Source: Planctomycetota bacterium (GTDB lineage Bacteria; Planctomycetota; Phycisphaerae; Sedimentisphaerales; Anaerohalosphaeraceae). Taken from it: 39,372 nucleotides of DNA. Made by a program: the position numbers and the translations under genes. Of the stretch, positions 33,606-39,372 are shown piece by piece. Each line of letters begins with the position of its first letter. Within the stretch, counting starts at the first letter, position 1. A model generated the notes under the pieces. It did no database searches. It saw only the letters and a list, made by a program, of their open reading frames with translations, and was not told the origin of the DNA. Where the stretch lies: positions 1-39,372 of the forward strand of contig VRUI01000047.1 in NCBI GenBank assembly GCA_019456225.1, written 5' to 3'.

Positions 33606-35876
33606 ATGTCAATGAAAGATATAACCAACAAGCCGGATTTTACCAAAAAAACGCTTACTTTCGGTGAAGTCCCGTGTTACCAATATGACAAATCGCTCGC
33701 AGACGAGCTTAAAGGCGATATGACGGCAGACGATGCCATGTTCCTGTACAAGCAGATGCAGTATATCCGTGCTTTTGAGTCGGTAATTATCAAACTTCGC
33801 AGCGGCGAGCTCGTACCTTTCGAAGGATATAAGTTCTCGGGCGCTACCCACCTTTCTATCGGCCAGGAAGGCTCTGCCGCCGGTGCAAACGCTGCTCTTC
33901 GCGGCGACGACTATATTACAAGTTCCCACCGCGGTCACGGCCATGGTATCGCAAAGGAAAGTTATGCTTTGCGTTCTATGAGCAAAAAACAACTCAAAGA
34001 ATTTATCGAAGGCGTTAGCTACAAGAGTACCAAGAAAGATCTGCTCGACCAGGCACTGGATGTTCACATTTACCGTACAATGACCGAATTCATGGGTAAA
34101 GAAGAAGGTTACTGTCGCGGACGCGGCGGCGGAATGCATATCGCTGACTTCAACGTCGGCCACCTCGGCGCAAACGCTATCGTAGGCGGATCCCTGCCGA
34201 TGGCAACCGGTGCCGGCATGAGCATGAACTTCCAGGGCATCGACCGTGTCACACTTTGCTTCTTCGGCGACGGTGCATCGAACAACGGCGTTTTCTGCGA
34301 ATCGCTCAACATGGCCTGTATGCCACAGTTTGATAAGGGTGCTCCGGTAATCTTCTTTATCGAAAACAACCAGTTCGGCATGACAGGCAGATCTCGCGAT
34401 GAGATCACCGCTGTCGACTATCTCGCAAGACGCGGCTGGGCGTACAATGATGTCGGAATGCACGCAGAGGTCGTTAACGGCATGAATCCTCTCGCCGTTC
34501 AGGACGCTGTCAAACGCGCCGCCGAAATTTGCCGCAAAGGCGAAGGCCCTGTGCTCCTCGAAGCAATGACCTACCGTTACATGGGCCACTCGCTCAGCGA
34601 TCAGAACCGTTATCGCAACGAAGAAGAGATCAACGCATGGAAGTGCGAAGACGCTATCGGCGGATTCAAGCAGGAAATGGTAAAAGCCGGTATCGCCGAA
34701 GCCGACGAACTTGAGAAGATCGAACAAGATATCTATGCCGACATGGAAGAGATCACCATCGCGTCGGCAAAGAGTGCATTCCCGGACCCATCAACAATTT
34801 TGGAAGGCCTCTACTCAGACACAACCAGTGACGACATCCCCGCCAAGCTCAAAACCACCAAGTACAACAAAGAGCTGGTAAAAGACGCAAGAGACGGCAA
34901 AGGCAGAATGCCATACAGAAAAGCTGTCGTCGAAGCAATGACCGAAGAAATGATCCGTGACAAACGCGTTGTATTCTACGGCGAAGACGTCGCAGAGCAC
35001 GGCGGTGCGTTCGCGGCGACACTTGGCCTGGTCGAAACATTCGGAAGAAAACGCGTATTCAACGCTCCGATCTCAGAAGTCGCTATTTGCGGTTCTGCGG
35101 TAGGCATGGCCATGACCGGCATGCGTCCGGTAGTCGAGCTTATGTATATTGACTTTATTCTTATGAGCATGGACCAGCTTGGCAACCAGGCAGCCAAGAA
35201 CAAATACATGTTCGGCGGCAAGGCAAAGGTTCCGATGGTTTGTCGCACAGCGATCGGCGGCGGCAAGGGTTACGCCGGCCAGCACTCACAGAGCCTCGAA
35301 GCAATAGCAACACAGATTCCGGGCCTTAAAGTCGTCGCTCCTTCAACCCCAGCCGACGCAAAGGGCCTGCTAAAGACAGCTATCCGCGACGACAACCCGG
35401 TTATCTTCCTCGAGCATCAGCTCCTCTACGGCGACCGTGACGTTGTACCCGAAGGTGATTTCACAGTACCGTTCGGCAAAGCAGCCGTCCGTACTGAAGG
35501 GACAGATGTTACTATCATGGCGTACTCCTACATGGCAAAGATTGCCCTGCAGACAGCCGACATGCTCGCAGAAAAGGGAGTATCGGCAGAAGTCATCGAC
35601 ATCCGAAGCCTTATCCCGCTCGACACCGACACCATCGTCGAATCGGTTAAGAAGACAAACTACGCCGCTGTTATCTCCCAGGCACCCGGAACCGGTTGTT
35701 ACGGCGAGCACATCGCATTCGAGATTCAGCAAAAGGCTTTCGACTATCTCGATGCCCCTGTTGAATTGATCGCTGCGTACGAATGTCCGCCTCCGATGGC
35801 ACCGACTCTCGAAAAAGAATTTATGCCGAACGCCGAAAAGGCAACCGCAAGAATTCTTGCAATGCTTGGCAAATAG
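33606..35876 (+). CDS. Pyruvate/2-oxoacid dehydrogenase E1, alpha-beta fusion
   Basis: A 756-residue thiamine-diphosphate enzyme that decarboxylates a 2-oxoacid and transfers the acyl group to E2. Residues ~30-400 are E1 alpha (SSHRGHGHGIAKE, GRGGGMHIADFNVGHLGANA, and the ThDP motif beginning GDGASNNG at 221 and ending near ENNQFGMTG). Residues ~434-756 are E1 beta (YGEDVAEHGGAFAAT, QHSQSLEAI with the active-site His, FLEHQLLYG). The two chains are usually separate genes; here one frame covers both with a short linker (SDDIPAKLKTTKYNKEL). GGAG lies upstream of the ATG. It precedes E2 by 135 bases, a gap containing a small hairpin. Pyruvate is the likeliest substrate, but acetoin or branched-chain use cannot be excluded from sequence alone. 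Confidence 0.92.
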   Translation: MSMKDITNKPDFTKKTLTFGEVPCYQYDKSLADELKGDMTADDAMFLYKQMQYIRAFESVIIKLRSGELVPFEGYKFSGATHLSIGQEGSAAGANAALRGDDYITSSHRGHGHGIAKESYALRSMSKKQLKEFIEGVSYKSTKKDLLDQALDVHIYRTMTEFMGKEEGYCRGRGGGMHIADFNVGHLGANAIVGGSLPMATGAGMSMNFQGIDRVTLCFFGDGASNNGVFCESLNMACMPQFDKGAPVIFFIENNQFGMTGRSRDEITAVDYLARRGWAYNDVGMHAEVVNGMNPLAVQDAVKRAAEICRKGEGPVLLEAMTYRYMGHSLSDQNRYRNEEEINAWKCEDAIGGFKQEMVKAGIAEADELEKIEQDIYADMEEITIASAKSAFPDPSTILEGLYSDTTSDDIPAKLKTTKYNKELVKDARDGKGRMPYRKAVVEAMTEEMIRDKRVVFYGEDVAEHGGAFAATLGLVETFGRKRVFNAPISEVAICGSAVGMAMTGMRPVVELMYIDFILMSMDQLGNQAAKNKYMFGGKAKVPMVCRTAIGGGKGYAGQHSQSLEAIATQIPGLKVVAPSTPADAKGLLKTAIRDDNPVIFLEHQLLYGDRDVVPEGDFTVPFGKAAVRTEGTDVTIMAYSYMAKIALQTADMLAEKGVSAEVIDIRSLIPLDTDTIVESVKKTNYAAVISQAPGTGCYGEHIAFEIQQKAFDYLDAPVELIAAYECPPPMAPTLEKEFMPNAEKATARILAMLGK

Positions 35877-35890
35877 GTGCCAAATGGCAC
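35877..35890 (+). other. Small hairpin between E1 and E2 genes
   Basis: GTGCC-AAAT-GGCAC is a perfect 5-base stem, starting at the base after the E1 stop. It is too weak and lacks a T-run for confident termination. It may mark an RNA processing point between the two cistrons. Confidence 0.3.
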
Positions 35891-36011
35891 TATTAATTAC
35901 GCGAATAAATCCGTTCGTGGTTTGTTAGAATTAGACCGCGTATTAAGTTAATTTGTTTTTGCAAATGTTATATACGCAAACACTAACACTTAGCATAGTG
36001 GAGTTTTATAT

Positions 36012-37820
36012 ATGGCTATTGAACTTAAAGTTCCAATACCCGACCAGACGACCGAAGAGGTTCGCATAGTCGAGTGGAAGAAAAACGTCGGCGATGCGGT
36101 CAAGCACGGTGACATCATACTCGAGATCGAGACCGACAAAGCCGTCATGGAAGTCGAATCGACAGGCGAAGGCACGCTTATAAAGCAGCTTGTCATCGTC
36201 GACGACATGGTGCCGGTAGGCCAGGTTATCGGCTTTATCGGCGAAGCTGGCGAAGTTGTCGATACGGCCGCTCAAGCCCCCCCATCGGCAAAATCTGCAC
36301 CGGCTCCGACAGCAAGCGTAAGCCCAATTGCCGCACCAGCCGCCGTTCAACTCGACGAAAATGTAACAGAAGTCAAGGTTCCAATACCCGACCAGACCAC
36401 CGAAGAAGTTCGCATAGTCGGCTGGAAAAAGGCTGTCGGCGATGCTGTCAATCACGGCGATGTGATCCTCGAGATCGAAACCGACAAAGCGGTCATGGAA
36501 GTAGAATCAGCCGGCGAAGGCATACTCTTGCAGCAACTCGTCGCAGTTGACGACATGATCCCGGTCGGCCAGGTAATCGGCTTTATCGGTCCGGAAGGCA
36601 CCGCCGTTCAGGCTGCCCCTGCCGCACAAGCCAAACCAGCCGCTCCGCCTGTTACGCAAGCAGCACCTTCAGATGTCACCGAAGCACCGGCAAGCCCACT
36701 TGCCCGGAAGATCGCCGCAAAGACCGGCGTTAATCTTGATAGCATACAAGGCAGCGGCGCTCACGGCAAGATCATGCGTAAGGACGTAGAAGCCGGTCCT
36801 GCAAGTGCAAGTCTCTCGGTCTATGGCGGCAGACTCTTCGCCTCGCCAAACGCTAAACGTCTGGCAAAAGATATGGACGTCGACCTAATGGATGTAATCG
36901 GCACCGGGCCAAACGGCAGGATTATCGGCACCGATGTAGAAAGTTATGGCGCCCAGATGCCTGCAAGCTCTGTTCACGGCGGCAGATTGTTTGCCTCACC
37001 GAACGCTAAAAGGCTAGCTGGCGAACTCGCCGTTGACCTGCTCGCTATCACAGGAACAGGCCCCAACAACAGGATCATCGGCGCTGATGTAATTGCTTAT
37101 GCCGAAGCGAATCCTGTCGGCGCAGTCGCTGCCGCACCGGGTCAGCCTGTTCCGGGCACAGAGGTCGAGCTTACAAAGATGCGTCGTGCAATAGGTATCA
37201 ACCTGCAGAACAGCTTCCGCGACACTCCGCACTTTAACGTTACGATGTCGTTCGACATGACAAAAGCGATGAAGGTTCGCAGCCAGCTGAACAAGGGCAA
37301 AGAAAAACCCGAGAAGGTTTCGGTCAACGACCTCGTCGTCAGGGCATGTACAGTCGCACTGAAAAAATACCCCGCCGTAAACAGCAAGTTCCTTCAAGAC
37401 AGGATCAGGTACGAAGCCGACATTAATGTCGGAGTCGCCACTGCCGTTGAAGCCGGGCTTATTGTCCCAGTGGTGCTAAACGCCGACACGCTAGGCTGGA
37501 AAGAACTGGCTGCGGCGACGAAAAATGTCGTCGGACAAGCCAGAGGCGGCAAACTCATCGGACTGGGCAAGGGAACATTCACAGTTTCAAACCTTGGAAT
37601 GTTCGGCGTTGACAATTTCACCGCGATCATCAATCCTCCAGAGGCCGCGATCCTGGCCGTCGGCGGACTGAAGGAAACAGTCGTCGCGATTAATGGAATG
37701 ATCAGCGTAAAACCGATGATGACAGTCACCCTTTGCAGCGACCACCGCGTAGTTGACGGAGCCCTTGCCGCACAGTTCCTCGGGGCGATTAAGCTTTATC
37801 TCGAAGAAGAAATTTCTTAA
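36012..37820 (+). CDS. Dihydrolipoamide acyltransferase (E2) with two lipoyl and three E3-binding domains
   Basis: A 602-residue E2 core enzyme. Two lipoyl domains (about 1-78 and 117-194) carry lysines K43 and K159 in identical ETDKAVMEVES contexts and are joined by Ala/Pro-rich linkers. Three peripheral-subunit-binding domains follow at about 227-262 (ASPLARKIAAKTG), 277-312 (ASPNAKRLAKDMDVDL) and 328-363 (ASPNAKRLAGELAVDL), each with its G-x-G-x-x-x-(K/R)-I-x-x-x-D-V ending. The catalytic acetyltransferase domain covers ~375-602, with the final DHRVVDGALAAQFL active-site motif. One binding domain is the norm, so three is unusual. GGAG precedes the ATG by about eight bases. It forms the inner core of the complex with the preceding E1 and with LpdA. 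Confidence 0.95.
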   Translation: MAIELKVPIPDQTTEEVRIVEWKKNVGDAVKHGDIILEIETDKAVMEVESTGEGTLIKQLVIVDDMVPVGQVIGFIGEAGEVVDTAAQAPPSAKSAPAPTASVSPIAAPAAVQLDENVTEVKVPIPDQTTEEVRIVGWKKAVGDAVNHGDVILEIETDKAVMEVESAGEGILLQQLVAVDDMIPVGQVIGFIGPEGTAVQAAPAAQAKPAAPPVTQAAPSDVTEAPASPLARKIAAKTGVNLDSIQGSGAHGKIMRKDVEAGPASASLSVYGGRLFASPNAKRLAKDMDVDLMDVIGTGPNGRIIGTDVESYGAQMPASSVHGGRLFASPNAKRLAGELAVDLLAITGTGPNNRIIGADVIAYAEANPVGAVAAAPGQPVPGTEVELTKMRRAIGINLQNSFRDTPHFNVTMSFDMTKAMKVRSQLNKGKEKPEKVSVNDLVVRACTVALKKYPAVNSKFLQDRIRYEADINVGVATAVEAGLIVPVVLNADTLGWKELAAATKNVVGQARGGKLIGLGKGTFTVSNLGMFGVDNFTAIINPPEAAILAVGGLKETVVAINGMISVKPMMTVTLCSDHRVVDGALAAQFLGAIKLYLEEEIS

Positions 37821-37855
37821 GCAGATTTCCGAAAATACTCACAATGCTTGACAGG

Positions 37856-37888
37856 TCGCCGCTGATAGTAGATAATCCTCAGCGGCGA
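37856..37888 (+). terminator. Candidate terminator after E2
   Basis: TCGCCGCTGA and its perfect complement TCAGCGGCGA form a 10-base stem with a 13-base loop, 35 bases after the E2 stop. The following ACTTTATATATT is only moderately T-rich. It separates E2 from the PHP gene. Confidence 0.55.
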
Positions 37889-37916
37889 ACTTTATATATT
37901 AAGAAGCAAAAACAAA

Positions 37917-39245
37917 ATGGACAAAAAAGAAAAACTTGAATTACAGCTGGACAGTTTCAATGCGGCCGAAAGAAAAGAAGCTTTACTCGCTCTCTGGCAA
38001 ATGGTCCAGTCAGGCGAGATCAAACTACCCTCAAGCACCACAGACGTAAATCTCCATCTGCACACGTTTTACTCATACAACGCATGCGGATACTCCCCAA
38101 GCAAAATCGCCTGGAAAGCACGCAACCGCGGACTAGCCGTCACAGGCATTGTAGACTTCGACGTATTCGACGGTCTGGAAGAGTTCCTGGTGGCCGCAAA
38201 ATTGATCGGGCTTAAAGGCTCTGTCGGCATGGAGACAAGAGTCTACGTCCCGGAGTTTGCCGACAAAGAAATAACATCGCCCGGCGAACCGGGGATCACC
38301 TATCACATGGGAGTCGGATTTGCCGAAAGTGTTGTCCCGGACGCTTTCATAAATTTCAAAAGCAACTTAAAAGAAACCGTCCAAAATCGAAACCGCGACC
38401 TGATCACCAGAGTAAACGAATACCTTTCTCCTGTCGAGTTAAATTTCGAAAAGGACGTCTGCCCCCTGACCCCGTCCGGCAATGCAACCGAAAGACACAT
38501 CTGCCTGGCTTATGCAAAAAAAGCACGCTCAATATTCACCGATGACAAAGCACTCGCCAACTACTGGCACGAGAAGATCGGCATAACGATCGATGACCCT
38601 GCTCAGCTTGAAGGAGCCAACCTGCAAGGAACCATCAGGTCAAAAACAATGAAGCGCGGCGGAGTTGGTTACGTACAAGCCGGCGAAGGTTCATTCCCGA
38701 CAATGAGCGATACCAACAAATTCATCCTTGGAGCAGGCGGAATCCCGACGTTTACCTGGCTAAACGGTCTAAGCGACGGCGAAAAGGAAATCGAAAAACT
38801 CCTGGAAATAGCAATGTCCACCGGAGTCGCGGCGATCAATATTATCCCCGACAGAAATTTCACAGCGGGTGTCAAAGACGAAAAGCTCGCAAACCTGCAG
38901 CACGTCGTAAAACTCGCCGTCAGCCTTGATCTGCCAATCATCGTCGGAACAGAGATGAACAGCCCGGGCCTGAAGTTTGTCGACGATCTTGACTCCGATG
39001 AACTTTCGCCAATGGCACCGATCTTCCTCAAGGGTTGCCATATAGTCTACGCTCACTCTGTAATGCAAAAGCAGTTAGACCTCGGATATTTAAGTGACTG
39101 GGCAAAAGACAATTTCGCCACAACCGCGAGCAAAAATGATTTCTACGAAAAAGTCGGAAAACTTTTGGATCCGGCCAAAGAAGACTCGCTAAGCGAACTA
39201 AAAAAACCTAAAATTACACCAAAACAAATTATCGAAAAGCTATAA
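37917..39245 (+). CDS. PHP-domain protein (predicted metal-dependent phosphoesterase)
   Basis: A 442-residue protein with a polymerase-and-histidinol-phosphatase (PHP) type metal site: HLH at residues 47-49 (NLHLHTFYSYNACGYSP), D80 in GIVDFD, E106 in VGMETRVY, then a His in ITYHMGVGF and further candidate ligands in GTEMNS and YAHS. PHP proteins of this kind hydrolyse phosphoesters such as phosphonucleotides or sugar phosphates; the substrate is not evident. The protein is longer than simple PHP phosphatases (~270-300) because of a central insert (about residues 140-270) that I do not recognise. The ribosome binding site is weak. A hairpin separates it from E2, so it may be a separate unit, and no functional tie to the dehydrogenase genes can be shown. 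Confidence 0.75.
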   Translation: MDKKEKLELQLDSFNAAERKEALLALWQMVQSGEIKLPSSTTDVNLHLHTFYSYNACGYSPSKIAWKARNRGLAVTGIVDFDVFDGLEEFLVAAKLIGLKGSVGMETRVYVPEFADKEITSPGEPGITYHMGVGFAESVVPDAFINFKSNLKETVQNRNRDLITRVNEYLSPVELNFEKDVCPLTPSGNATERHICLAYAKKARSIFTDDKALANYWHEKIGITIDDPAQLEGANLQGTIRSKTMKRGGVGYVQAGEGSFPTMSDTNKFILGAGGIPTFTWLNGLSDGEKEIEKLLEIAMSTGVAAINIIPDRNFTAGVKDEKLANLQHVVKLAVSLDLPIIVGTEMNSPGLKFVDDLDSDELSPMAPIFLKGCHIVYAHSVMQKQLDLGYLSDWAKDNFATTASKNDFYEKVGKLLDPAKEDSLSELKKPKITPKQIIEKL

Positions 39246-39328
39246 CAAAAGCGCGGGAGCGCAAGGGCGTGTTGCCCAATTAGCTCCATAAATCTAAATT
39301 TTATATATTAACTTTTCACTGTATATGT

Positions 39329-39372
39329 TATAATCTCCATGTTAATTAGCATGGAGGCTTTAATTATGATGG
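39329..39372 (+). promoter_or_regulatory. Promoter -10, palindrome and start of the next gene at the right edge
   Basis: A consensus TATAAT (39329-39334) with only a weak -35 (TTAACT at 39308) precedes the perfect inverted repeat CTCCATG-N8-CATGGAG (39335-39356). Its right arm overlaps the ribosome binding site GGAGG (39353-39357) of an ATG at 39366. Only the first codons of that gene are in the window. Confidence 0.5.

Noticed and set aside
33609-34727. A 372-codon open frame on the minus strand inside the E1 gene
   Set aside because: It is the mirror of a strongly coding plus-strand gene and shows no family motifs; codon bias explains the open frame.

Overview
The window looks like chromosomal DNA of an anaerobic or facultative bacterium of the Planctomycetota, most likely class Phycisphaerae (Sedimentisphaerales-like). 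This is inferred, not proven. The pointers are a stand-alone prepilin with the FTLIELLVVIAIIALLLAIL leader and an H-X9-DG-type C-terminus, a very large TPR protein placed ahead of a MoxR/VWA operon, an IS66-type element, and free use of TTG starts. I saw no tRNA, rRNA, CRISPR array or replication origin.

Layout. (1) Positions 2-20251, plus strand: one long operon. It starts with a giant TPR/alpha-solenoid protein of more than 4000 residues, open at the left edge, whose C-terminal half holds four copies of a ~610-residue unit. It continues with a membrane-anchored coiled-coil protein, a MoxR AAA+ ATPase, a DUF58 protein, a BatA-like VWA membrane protein and a large membrane protein with two VWA domains. 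Gaps are short and one junction overlaps (TTGA). (2) 20252-22140: a damaged region with an IS66-family remnant whose transposase has lost its catalytic core. It lies at the 3' end of a prepilin gene, and pilin-tail-like coding sequence is found on both sides of it. (3) 22180-28335, plus strand: a promoter, a tandem glycine riboswitch and the glycine cleavage operon gcvT-glyA (fused in one ORF), gcvH, gcvPA, gcvPB. (4) 28393-30044, minus strand: a FGGY sugar kinase with its own promoter and terminator. (5) 30450-33374, minus strand: deoR-type regulator, lpdA (E3) and lipB (octanoyltransferase). (6) 33494-37820, plus strand, divergent from (5): a pyruvate-dehydrogenase-type complex with an E1 alpha-beta fusion and an E2 that has two lipoyl and three E3-binding domains. 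(7) 37917-39245: a PHP-domain protein. The right edge carries the promoter and first codons of another gene.

How the genes work together. Regions 3, 5 and 6 form a lipoyl-enzyme island. GcvH and the E2 lipoyl domains are the lipoylated carriers, LipB starts their modification, and LpdA is the only E3 in view and could serve both complexes. The glycine riboswitch senses the substrate of the cleavage system, and the attached SHMT domain can use the methylene-THF that GcvT makes. The operon in region 1 follows the known MoxR-DUF58-VWA arrangement, which generally acts in assembly or stress handling of envelope or metal-dependent proteins. What it acts on here is unknown.

Most notable: the GcvT-GlyA fusion under a tandem riboswitch with a hairpin in the linker, the triple E3-binding-domain E2, the giant repeat protein tied to a MoxR operon, and the IS66/pilin-tail arrangement.
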